This document shows positions 35,308 through 43,800 of a stretch of 64,000 bases of DNA, piece by piece. The DNA comes from DASQBT01 sp963782495 (GTDB lineage Bacteria; Pseudomonadota; Gammaproteobacteria; Burkholderiales; Thiobacillaceae): contig CAWAJU010000008.1 of assembly GCA_963782495.1 (NCBI GenBank), positions 310,001-374,000 on the forward strand. Reading direction: 5' to 3'. Below the pieces are notes generated by a model that was given only the letters and a program-made list of their open reading frames with translations, had not been told where the DNA came from and did no database searches. Numbering within the stretch: the stretch's first letter is position 1; each line of letters begins with the position of its first letter. Both the position numbers and the translations under genes were made by a program.

Positions 35308-36582
35308 ATGTCGATCCGCATATTCCTTGTAGTCTTGGGTTTCTTGTCAGTTCCATCGCTGGTTGGGGCTTCTTCAGCTACTGAGCACGACCAATCTCAG
35401 GAAGCGGCAGTCGTCTCCTTCTCCCAGCCCGGGCTGACTGCCGAGCAACTGGGCGTCATCGTGAATGACGCCGATCCGGACAGCGTCGAAATTGCCGGCT
35501 ATTACCAGGAGAAGCGCGCCATCCCTGCAAAGAACATGATCCACGTGCGTTTCACCCCGAACCAGCCGAATCTCGGGCAAGCGGAATTTGCCCGCATCAA
35601 GCAGATCGTGGACAAGGCCGCCGGCAAGCAGATTCAGGCCTATGCCCTGACCTGGACCCAGCCCTACCGGGTGGATTGCATGTCCGTCACCGCCGCCTTC
35701 GCATTCGGCTTCGACAAGTCCTATTGCGCAAGCGGATGCGAACCGACCAAGCCCAGCCCCTACTTCAACAGCCACACCTCGCTGCCCTACAAGACGCTCG
35801 GCATCCGGCCCAGCATGAGCCTGGCCGGCACGTCGGTGGCAGAAGTCAAGGAATTGATCGATCGCGGCGTGGCGGCTGACGGGAAGAGCCCCGATGGGAC
35901 GGCCTACCTGGTCAGCACCGATGATGTCCAGCGCAACGTGCGGGCAAAGGGATACGAGAAGACCCAGTCCTTGCTTCGCCGCATCATCCCCACCGAAATC
36001 GTGAAGGCGAATTACATCGAGGGCAAGAAGGACGTGATGTTCTATTTCACCGGCCTGAGCGAGGTGCCGCATGTCAAGGACAACACCTACCTGCCCGGCG
36101 CGATGGCCGATCATCTGACCTCGGCCGGTGGCGCGCTGCTGGACAAGGGGCAGATGAGCAGCCTCAATTGGCTGGAGGCTGGGGCCACCGGCAGCTATGG
36201 CGCGGTCCTCGAGCCGTGTAATTTTCCGCAGAAGTTTCCCCTTCCGGTAATCGCCATGGCCCACTACCTGCAGGGCGAGACCCTCATCGAGGCGTATTGG
36301 AAGAGCGTGGCGATGCCTGGACAAGGCATCTTCATCGGCGAGCCGCTTGCCCGGCCCTTTGCCGGCTTCCAGTCCGACTTCCGGGACAATGTGCTGCGTG
36401 TCCACACGCGCTTGATCGAACCCGGAATTTACTCGGTGCAGGCTTCCCACTCGATGGTGGGTCCCTACAAACAAGTCGCGCGCCTGCCCATCGGCTGGGG
36501 AGGCAGGGAAATCAGCATAAAAGGGGTCAAGTCCGGTTATTACCGGTTTGAACGCCTGCCTGACAGGAACCCCAAGCCATGA
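35308..36582 (+). CDS. TIGR03790 family secreted protein
   Basis: 424 residues from the ATG at 35308, which places a signal peptide at the N-terminus (MSIRIFLVVLGFLSVPSLVGASS); an ATG at 35278 adds ten polar residues. It matches the TIGR03790 family, recognised by LGVIVNDADPDSVEIAGYYQEKR in parts, IPAKNMIHV, YALTWTQPYRV, and the C-terminal AGATGSYGAVLEPC. Four cysteines sit in two groups (DCMSVTAA, YCASGC). The family is conserved but has no known function, and is common in bacteria with elaborate envelopes. Sixty-odd bases before the alpha-2-macroglobulin gene on the same strand. Confidence 0.85.
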   Translation: MSIRIFLVVLGFLSVPSLVGASSATEHDQSQEAAVVSFSQPGLTAEQLGVIVNDADPDSVEIAGYYQEKRAIPAKNMIHVRFTPNQPNLGQAEFARIKQIVDKAAGKQIQAYALTWTQPYRVDCMSVTAAFAFGFDKSYCASGCEPTKPSPYFNSHTSLPYKTLGIRPSMSLAGTSVAEVKELIDRGVAADGKSPDGTAYLVSTDDVQRNVRAKGYEKTQSLLRRIIPTEIVKANYIEGKKDVMFYFTGLSEVPHVKDNTYLPGAMADHLTSAGGALLDKGQMSSLNWLEAGATGSYGAVLEPCNFPQKFPLPVIAMAHYLQGETLIEAYWKSVAMPGQGIFIGEPLARPFAGFQSDFRDNVLRVHTRLIEPGIYSVQASHSMVGPYKQVARLPIGWGGREISIKGVKSGYYRFERLPDRNPKP

Positions 36583-36649
36583 CGTCCGGCGCATTGCGGT
36601 AGATTGCAGCCGTGCCGTTTCTCGCGCATAAGCAAATTGGAGCACCACC

Positions 36650-39600
36650 ATGTTACGAATCGCATTGCTAGGCTTGGCCCTGGTCGGTCTGGCCCATGCC
36701 GCCGGCATCGAGTCCTTTTCTCCTCAAGGTGAAGTCAAGGGCATACGGCAGGTTTCAGTACGCTTCACCGACGAGATGGTGCCGCTGGGCGATCCGAGGC
36801 TGCCCGAGCCCTTCGATATCGACTGCAAGGAAAAAGGCGGCGGCCGCTGGGTCGACGGCAGGAACTGGGTATATGACTTCGAACGCGATCTGCCGGCGGG
36901 CGTACGCTGCACATTCACCCTCAAGACCGGGGTCAAGACGCTCGATGGGTCGGCTGTCGATTCGCAGTCTTTCCAGTTCAATACGGCCGGGCCGGCGATC
37001 CTCGTGTCCTACCCGGAAGAAGGCGATGAAACCATCGATGAAAACCAGATCTTTGTCCTGGGCCTGGATGCGCCGCTCAAGCCTGAGACCCTGAATGACC
37101 GGGTGTGGTGCGTGGCCGATGGCATCGCCGAGAAGATTCCTGCCCGGGCAGTGGATGCGAAGACGCGCCAGACCGTGCTGGCACACAGTCGTGATTTCTT
37201 CAGCCAGTATCTGGAAATCCTGGACCGGCAAGGCACGCGCCTGTTCAGCCTCGCGCTGCCCGGCAGCACGGTGCAGGAAAAGCTCATGCGCGAAGCGAGC
37301 GCGCCCGACGCGCCGGTGGTCGTGATGCAGTGCGCGCGCGCCTTGCCGCAGGACGCCAAGCTCTCCCTGGTGTGGGAAGCAGGCATCGAATCCGCCAGCG
37401 GCGTGCCCTTGTCCATTGGGCAGGCGCTGGCGTTCAAGACCCGGCCCGCCTTTTCCGCCAAGTTCAGCTGCGAGAAGACCAACGCCAAGGCGCCCTGCCT
37501 GCCCATTCTTCCCATGCAGCTCAGCTTCACTTCGCCGGTTGCCATAGCCCAGGCCAAGCGCATCGTGCTTGCGGCAGGCAAACAGAAATGGCGGCCGGCA
37601 ATCGGCGACGACGATCGCAAGAGCGGGTTCACCCAGCAACTCGAATTCAAGGGCCCCTTCCCCGAAGATGCGACCCTGACGCTCCGGCTGCCCAAAGCCT
37701 TCAAGGACGATGCGGGCCGCGCACTTATGAATGCAAGCAAGTTTCCGCTTCGCATCAAAACCGATCTGGCCCCCCCGCTGGCCAAATTTGCCGCCGGTTT
37801 CGGCCTGATCGAAAAGAATGCCGATCCCATGCTGCCGCTCACCCTGCGCGCCACCGGCACGCTGACCGAGGGCCATGCGGTGCTCAAGGCCGAGGAGTTG
37901 GTGACGCGGCAACCCATGGAGGTCATTGCCTGGATGAAACGCATCGCCGCCATGTCGGCCGATGAATACGGTGACCTGGACGAGAAACTGGGTTACCGGC
38001 CCATCACCCGCTATGGCGCAGAGACATCCGTGTTTGGACCGGAACACAAAATCCAGACCATCGACCTGCCCAAGCCCTTGCCGGACCGCGAGGCCGAAGT
38101 GATCGGCATCCCGCTCAGGACGCCGGGCTTTCATATCGTTGAAGTCGCCAGCCCGCGCCTCGGCGAAGCGCTGATGGGGAAGAGCAAGCCCTATCATGTG
38201 CGCGCCACCGCGCTGGTCACCAATCTGTCGGTGCATTTCAAACTGGGACGCGAATCCTCGCTGGTGTGGGTCAGCACGCTGGATACCGGCAATCCGATGG
38301 AAGGTGTCGATGTCGCCATCCGCGATTGCGCTGGGACCATTTATGCGCAAGGCAAGACCGACGGAGCAGGCTTGTTGCGCATCGACAAGGCGCTGCCGGA
38401 AATTGACACCCTGCCGGGTTGCATGAACAAATGGGACCGCCAGTATTACGTCACGGCCTACAAGGACGGCGACTTCTCCTTCGACCTGTCGGACTGGAAC
38501 GGCGGCATCGCGAGCTGGCGCTTCCACCTCTATGAAAACCGCTGGCTGGGTCCCTACATCGCCCATGCCATCCTCGATCGCAGCCTGCTGCGCGCAGGCG
38601 AGAGCGTGGGCATCAAGCTCATGGTGCGCAAACAGACCGGAGTCGGCTTCGCCTACGTCGATACTTCCAAACTCGGCAAGCAAATCATCCTGCGTCACAA
38701 CGGCACCCAGGACGAGACCAGGCTGCCGGTCAGCTGGGATCGCGAGGGCATCGCCACCCTGAGCTACGCGATCCCGAAGGAGGCCAAGCTGGGCGAGTAC
38801 GAGATCCTCATTCCGCAAAGCCTGCGCGGACGCAATAACGAACCGCTCGATGCGGGCTCCTTCCGCGTCGCGGCCTACCGCGTCCCCACCATGCGCGCGG
38901 CGCTGAGCGGGCCCGAGGAGGCGCTCGTCAATCCGACCAGCCTGAGCGTGGATGTTGCGCTCAGCTATCTTTCCGGCGGCGCGGCCAGTGACGCGCCGGT
39001 CAAGTTGCGCGGCCAGTTGCAGGACAAGACCCTGCACTTCGGGGAATACGAGGGACTCGAGTTCGCCAACGGCGGCGTCAAGCTCGGGCGCGAGGAGGAA
39101 GGCCAGGACTGGCAGATCGACAACTACGCGGTGGACGAGGAAGAGCAGGCGCCCACCGGCAGCCACGCGATCAAGACCCAAAACCTCAAACTCGATGCCG
39201 GCGGCGCGGCCCGCGTCACCGTCAACGACATGCCGCCGAGCACGACGCCGCGCGACCTCCTGGCGGAGCTCGAATACCGCGACGCCAACGGCGAGACGCT
39301 GACTTCCGCGACCCGCATTCCGCTCTACCCCGCGGCGGTGCTGCTGGCGGTCAAGCCCGATTCCTGGGTGCTGTCGAAAGACAGGCTGAAGTTCATGGTG
39401 CAGGCCGTCGATGTGCGGGGCAATCCCGCGCCCAAGGTTGACGTGAAAACCGAGATCCTCAGGCGCGAGTGGTATTCCTATCGCAAGCGCCTGATCGGTG
39501 GTTTCTACGCCTATGCGCATGGGCAGGAAGTGAGCAAGCTGGCCGACGCCTGCGCCGGCAAAACCGACGACCTCGGCCGGCTGAGCTGCGAGATCAAGGC

Positions 39601-42382
39601 CCCGGCCACCGGCGAACTCATCCTGCAGGCGCAGGCCAGGGATGCCGCCGGCAACGAGTCCCTCGCCCACGCCGACACCTGGGTGCCGGGCGGCGACGGT
39701 TGGACCGACGCCTCCGACAACGACCGCATGGACCTGGTGCCGGAGCAGCGCCACTACGCCATCGGCGACACCGCGAAGCTGCGCTTGGGCCTGCCCTTCG
39801 CCTCCGCCACGGTGCTGGTGACGGTGGAGCGCGAGGGCGTACTCGACGCCTGGGTGACCGAAGTCAAGCGCGATCAGCCGGTGATCGAGGTGCCGATCAA
39901 GTCCAACTACGGGCCGAATGTGTTTGTCAGCGCGTTTGCCGTGCGCGGCCGCATCGCCGACGTTGCGCCGACCGCGATGGTGGACCTGGGCAAGCCGGCC
40001 TTCCGCATGGGCGAGACCGAAGTGACGGTGGGCTGGTCCGGCCACGCACTGGACGTCAAGGTCAGCACCGACAAGCCGGTGTATCGGGTGCGCGAAACAG
40101 TGAAGACGCATATCCGCGTCACCCGTCCCGACGGCAGCCCGGCAAAGAACGGCGAGGCCGCGGTGGCGGTGATCGACGAAGGCCTGCTGGAATTGCAGCC
40201 CAACGACTCGTGGAAACTGCTCGATGCGATGATGGCGCGCCGCGGCATCGAAGTGGAGACCAGCACCGCGCAAATGCAGGTCGTGGGCAAGCGCCACTAC
40301 GGACGCAAGGCTGTGGTCCACGGCGGCGGCGGCGGGCGGCAGACGGTGCGCGAATTGTTCGACACCCGCGTGTACTGGCAGGCGCGCGTGAAGCTCGACG
40401 ACAAGGGCGAGGCGGATGTGAGCTTTCCGCTGAACGACAGCCTCACGGCGTTTCGCGTGGTGGCGGTGGCGAGCGTCAACGTCGGCCGCTTCGGCACCGG
40501 CGAGGCGCGCATCCAGACCCGGCAGGACCTGATCCTGCAATCCGGCCTCGCTCCCATGGTGCGCGACGGCGATGCGCTTTCCGCGTATTTCACCGTGCGC
40601 AACAGCGCCGACCGCGCGATGAAGGTCGAAGTGAAACCCACCATCGCCGTACTGCCCGACCCCGCGCCGCAAACCGTGGAACTCGCGCCCGGCGCAGCGC
40701 AGGAAGTCGCCTTCCCGCTCAAGGTGCCGAACGGCATCAGCGAGCTGAAATGGGACGTTGCTGCGAAGGAAATCGGCGCCGGGGAAAACGGCAACAGCGC
40801 CATCGACCACATGAAAGTCAGCCAGCAGGTAATCGAAGCCGTTCCGGTGCAAACCCTTCAGGCCACGCTGCTGCAACTGGACCAGCCACGATCGATGAGC
40901 ACGCGAATTCCCGCCGACGCACTGCCCGGTCGCGGCGGCGTGGGAGTGAAGTTCCAGGCGCGTCTCGCGGAAGGCCTGCCGGGGGTGGACGACTACATGA
41001 CGACCTACCCGTGGAGTTGCCTCGAACAGCAGGTTTCGGTAGCCGTCGCGCTGCAGGATGAGGCGGCATGGCAGCGCATCGCCAGGCGCCTGCCGCTCTA
41101 CCTCGACCGCAACGGTTTGGCCAAGTACTGGACCGACCTGCCGCAAGGCAGCGACATCCTGACTTCGTATCTGCTCGGCATCGCGCAGGAAGCCGGCTAC
41201 GAAATTCCCGACGACGCGCTGGGCAAGATGACGCAAGGCCTCACCGATTTCATCGAGGGCCGCGTGGTGCGCGGTTCGGTGCTCAACACCGCCGACCTCG
41301 CGGTGCGCAAGATCGCGGCAATGGACGCGCTCGCCCGTTATCCGGACAAGGTGAAGATCGATCCCAACTGGCTGGGCAGCTTCAACGTGACGCCCAATCT
41401 GTGGCCCACCACGGCGCTGCTCGACTGGATAGACCTGCATCGGCGCGTGGCCGCGCTGCCCGAGCGCGATGCGCGGCTCAAGGAAGCGACTGCGATATTG
41501 AGGAGTCGCCTGAATCTGTCCGGCACGGTCATGAGCTTCTCCACCGAACGCACCGACGCCTGGTGGTGGCTGATGTGGAACGGCGACGTCAACGCCAACC
41601 GCCTGCTGCTGGAAGCGAACGACGATCCCGCATGGCAGGAAGACATCGGCCGCCTGGCGCGCGGAACGTTGTCGCGCCTGCAGCATGGCCGCTGGCACAC
41701 CACCGTGGCCAACGCCTGGGGCGTGCTGGCGCTGAAGAAGTTTTCCGAGCGGCACGAGGCGATGCCGGTCAGCGGCAGGACCTCCGCCGAACTCGCAGGC
41801 AAGTCCTTCAGCACAAACTGGGACAAGCCCGAAGCGCAAACCCTGCTGCCCTGGAGCGAACAGCCGGCAACGCTCAGGCTGGAGCATACGGGCACGGGCA
41901 AGCCCTGGGTCACCGTCTCCAGCCTCGCCGCCGTGCCGCTCACCCAGCCGCTCGATGCCGGCTATCGCATCACGCGCGAGATCACGCCCATCGAAGTGCA
42001 GACGGACAAGACCTGGCATCGCGGCGACGTGTATCGCGTGACGCTCAAGGTGGACGCGCAGACCGACATGGGCTGGGTCGCGCTCTCCGATCCCATCCCG
42101 GCCGGCGCAACGATACTCGGCACCGGCCTGGGCCGCGATTCCGCCATCCTGTCCAGCGGCGAGAAACGCCAGGGCTGGGTGTGGCCCGCCTATGAGGAAC
42201 GTCGCCAGGACAGCTTTCGCGCCTATTACACCTGGGTGCCCAAGGGACAGTTCAGCGTGCAATACACCGTGCGGCTCAACAACGACGGGCATTTCCAGCT
42301 GCCGCCCGCGCGGGTCGAGGCGATGTACGCGCCGGAGTTGTTCGGCGAGGTGCCGGTGGCGGAGATGGTGGTCAAGCCGTGA
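36650..42382 (+). CDS. Bacterial alpha-2-macroglobulin with thioester motif
   Basis: A large periplasmic protease trap of 1910 residues. The N-terminal signal peptide (MLRIALLGLALVGLAHAAG) has no lipobox cysteine, so unlike E. coli YfhM this copy should be soluble in the periplasm. Macroglobulin-like beta-sandwich repeats fill the first two thirds, the bait region lies near 1150-1250, and the thioester YPWSCLEQQ is at Cys1457 followed by the alpha/alpha toroid. The protein bends around attacking proteases and links to them through the thioester. It is paired with pbpC downstream, the usual partner: PBP1C repairs peptidoglycan while this protein blocks proteases. The two are separated here by a 1.4-kb repeat nest. 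Confidence 0.93.
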   Translation: MLRIALLGLALVGLAHAAGIESFSPQGEVKGIRQVSVRFTDEMVPLGDPRLPEPFDIDCKEKGGGRWVDGRNWVYDFERDLPAGVRCTFTLKTGVKTLDGSAVDSQSFQFNTAGPAILVSYPEEGDETIDENQIFVLGLDAPLKPETLNDRVWCVADGIAEKIPARAVDAKTRQTVLAHSRDFFSQYLEILDRQGTRLFSLALPGSTVQEKLMREASAPDAPVVVMQCARALPQDAKLSLVWEAGIESASGVPLSIGQALAFKTRPAFSAKFSCEKTNAKAPCLPILPMQLSFTSPVAIAQAKRIVLAAGKQKWRPAIGDDDRKSGFTQQLEFKGPFPEDATLTLRLPKAFKDDAGRALMNASKFPLRIKTDLAPPLAKFAAGFGLIEKNADPMLPLTLRATGTLTEGHAVLKAEELVTRQPMEVIAWMKRIAAMSADEYGDLDEKLGYRPITRYGAETSVFGPEHKIQTIDLPKPLPDREAEVIGIPLRTPGFHIVEVASPRLGEALMGKSKPYHVRATALVTNLSVHFKLGRESSLVWVSTLDTGNPMEGVDVAIRDCAGTIYAQGKTDGAGLLRIDKALPEIDTLPGCMNKWDRQYYVTAYKDGDFSFDLSDWNGGIASWRFHLYENRWLGPYIAHAILDRSLLRAGESVGIKLMVRKQTGVGFAYVDTSKLGKQIILRHNGTQDETRLPVSWDREGIATLSYAIPKEAKLGEYEILIPQSLRGRNNEPLDAGSFRVAAYRVPTMRAALSGPEEALVNPTSLSVDVALSYLSGGAASDAPVKLRGQLQDKTLHFGEYEGLEFANGGVKLGREEEGQDWQIDNYAVDEEEQAPTGSHAIKTQNLKLDAGGAARVTVNDMPPSTTPRDLLAELEYRDANGETLTSATRIPLYPAAVLLAVKPDSWVLSKDRLKFMVQAVDVRGNPAPKVDVKTEILRREWYSYRKRLIGGFYAYAHGQEVSKLADACAGKTDDLGRLSCEIKAPATGELILQAQARDAAGNESLAHADTWVPGGDGWTDASDNDRMDLVPEQRHYAIGDTAKLRLGLPFASATVLVTVEREGVLDAWVTEVKRDQPVIEVPIKSNYGPNVFVSAFAVRGRIADVAPTAMVDLGKPAFRMGETEVTVGWSGHALDVKVSTDKPVYRVRETVKTHIRVTRPDGSPAKNGEAAVAVIDEGLLELQPNDSWKLLDAMMARRGIEVETSTAQMQVVGKRHYGRKAVVHGGGGGRQTVRELFDTRVYWQARVKLDDKGEADVSFPLNDSLTAFRVVAVASVNVGRFGTGEARIQTRQDLILQSGLAPMVRDGDALSAYFTVRNSADRAMKVEVKPTIAVLPDPAPQTVELAPGAAQEVAFPLKVPNGISELKWDVAAKEIGAGENGNSAIDHMKVSQQVIEAVPVQTLQATLLQLDQPRSMSTRIPADALPGRGGVGVKFQARLAEGLPGVDDYMTTYPWSCLEQQVSVAVALQDEAAWQRIARRLPLYLDRNGLAKYWTDLPQGSDILTSYLLGIAQEAGYEIPDDALGKMTQGLTDFIEGRVVRGSVLNTADLAVRKIAAMDALARYPDKVKIDPNWLGSFNVTPNLWPTTALLDWIDLHRRVAALPERDARLKEATAILRSRLNLSGTVMSFSTERTDAWWWLMWNGDVNANRLLLEANDDPAWQEDIGRLARGTLSRLQHGRWHTTVANAWGVLALKKFSERHEAMPVSGRTSAELAGKSFSTNWDKPEAQTLLPWSEQPATLRLEHTGTGKPWVTVSSLAAVPLTQPLDAGYRITREITPIEVQTDKTWHRGDVYRVTLKVDAQTDMGWVALSDPIPAGATILGTGLGRDSAILSSGEKRQGWVWPAYEERRQDSFRAYYTWVPKGQFSVQYTVRLNNDGHFQLPPARVEAMYAPELFGEVPVAEMVVKP

Positions 42383-42669
42383 AGAGGCTGTATACGAGGC
42401 CACGCAGGCCGTGGCGGAGGATGGTGTTGTTGTTCCCCCTCTGCCGCTTCGCCCGGATGGCTTCAAGCCAGCATCCTGCCCTCGCCCCGCCTGCGGGGAG
42501 AGGGGCTGGGGGTGAGGGGAAGGCGTCTCAATCATTCCAGGTGCCTCCATGTCTCATAGGGTGTTTGGCCGAAGCTTGCCAGAAAGGGAAAACCGCCGGG
42601 GGTAGCCCGGCAGTCAAAACCGCCGGGGGTAGCCCGATAACAACTTCGCCGGGGGTTGCCCGGCGGCAA

Positions 42670-42701
42670 GTTCCTTTCTTTGCTTCGCCAAAGAAAGGAA
42701 C
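42670..42701. repeat. Dispersed hairpin repeat, copy 2 (inverted)
   Basis: Stem GTTCCTTTCTTTG against CAAAGAAAGGAAC around CTTCGC. The GCCGGGGG...CCCGGC companion element lies on its left, so the copy is inverted relative to the others. Confidence 0.8.
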
Positions 42702-43082
42702 CAAAGAAAGGCGACCCCACCTTCGCTGGCCTTCGGCTTCCCGCAGCCGCCAGGCTCAAGCCGGGCAATGCGGAAACTCGCTTCGCTTTGAATTTCAGAG
42801 GAAGCGAAGCTCAAACATCCGCATTGCGTTCACCGTCGACCCTGCCGTCTGCGGCAGCTTCAGAGGGGGAGTTCAAGTCCAACGGCAAAGCCGGAACACC
42901 CCTGGATTGCCGCGGCCCTGCGGGCCTCGCAATGACGTGTCCGTTGCCTCGATGTCATTGCGAGCAACGCGAAGCAATCCAGTTAGAGCCAGCGCGAAGC
43001 TCATCCCCCTTTCCCCTCTCCCCGCCTGCGGGGAGAGGGTGGCCCGGAGGGCCGGGTGAGGGGCAGGATGTTGCATTGCCCT

Positions 43083-43233
43083 CCCCCTCTGTGCCGCGTC
43101 GGCCGGGTGGCTGAATTGGGGGCCGTCGAGGCGAGCGTGTCTGAGCACGTGGCGGCGAAGCCGATCGTGCGAGTTTGCGAGCCGCCCAATTCAGGCCTCC
43201 GGCCGAGGCTCGCCCCGAAGGGGCGGCACAGCG
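43083..43233. repeat. 150-base intergenic repeat block, copy 1
   Basis: Begins CCCCCTCTG and includes GAGGCGAGCGTGTCTGAGCA, GAGTTTGCGAGCCGCCCAAT and GGGGCGGCA; matches 43426-43574 at an offset of 343 bases with scattered differences. Confidence 0.85.
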
Positions 43234-43250
43234 GGGTGGCCTTCTCTTTG

Positions 43251-43284
43251 GTGACTTTCTCTTGGCCAAACAAGAGAAAGTCAC
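43251..43284. repeat. Dispersed hairpin repeat, copy 3
   Basis: Stem GTGACTTTCTCTTG against CAAGAGAAAGTCAC (14 bp, perfect) around GCCAAA, followed by GCCGCCGGGCAACCCCCGGC. Confidence 0.85.
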
Positions 43285-43425
43285 TTGCCGCCGGGCAACC
43301 CCCGGCCAAACAACCGTTGATATGCGGAAATGCTCGACTTGATCGAAGCGCTTTCCCCTCACCCCCACCCCTCTCCCCGTGAGCGGGGCGAGGGGAGCCT
43401 GGAGGGCAAGGTGTTGACCTTGAAT

Positions 43426-43574
43426 CCCCCTCTGTACCGTCGAGAACGGATGACTGAATTGGGAGCCGCTGAGGCGAGCGTGTCTGAGCACGTGGCTGCG
43501 CAGCAGATCGTGCGAGTTTGCGAGCCGCCCAATTCGAGCCTCCGGCCGAGGCTTGCCGCGAAGGGGCGGCATAG
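43426..43574. repeat. 150-base intergenic repeat block, copy 2
   Basis: Second copy of the 43083-43233 block, again followed by a hairpin of the dispersed family (43735-43768) after an extra insert of about 150 bases. Confidence 0.85.
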
Positions 43575-43734
43575 TGGGCGACGCCGGAGGGCGGAGGAGG
43601 GGCCCCGCGTCAGCGGGGATCTGACCCCGGAGGCGGATGCAGCCCTGCGACACCGGCGTGCGGCCCAGACTCGCGAACGCTCACATCCCGCGAGCGGGAA
43701 CCCCGCTCCATGCTCGCAGGGCCCCTTTTCTTTC

Positions 43735-43768
43735 GCCTCTTTCTTTTGGGCAAGCAAAGGAAAGAGGC
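43735..43768. repeat. Dispersed hairpin repeat, copy 4
   Basis: Stem GCCTCTTTCTTTTG against CAAAGGAAAGAGGC (one G-T wobble) around GGCAAG, then GCCGGGCTGCCCCCGGCC. It ends 33 bases before the pbpC start and may affect its leader. Confidence 0.8.
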
Positions 43769-43800
43769 CAGCCGCCGGGCTGCCCCCGGCCAATAGCCGC

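Larger units (their letters stand above)
42383..43800. repeat. Nest of dispersed intergenic repeats between the macroglobulin and pbpC
   Basis: 1.4 kb without a credible gene. It contains three hairpins of the family also at 7704-7737, two copies of a CTGGATTGC...CGCAATGAC unit (42902-42936 and inverted 42954-42982), a 150-base block at 43083-43233 repeated at 43426-43574, and three CCTCTCCCCGCCTGCGGGGA-type palindromic GC repeats (about 42482-42525, 43013-43065, 43354-43398). The open frames are fortuitous. Confidence 0.9.

Noticed and set aside
36755..42550. 1931-residue antisense frame opposite the macroglobulin
   Set aside because: Low-complexity shadow composition and no motifs; the plus-strand reading has signal peptide and thioester.
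43330..43800. Upstream extension of pbpC
   Set aside because: The frame is open but runs through dispersed repeats; family similarity begins after the GTG at 43801.
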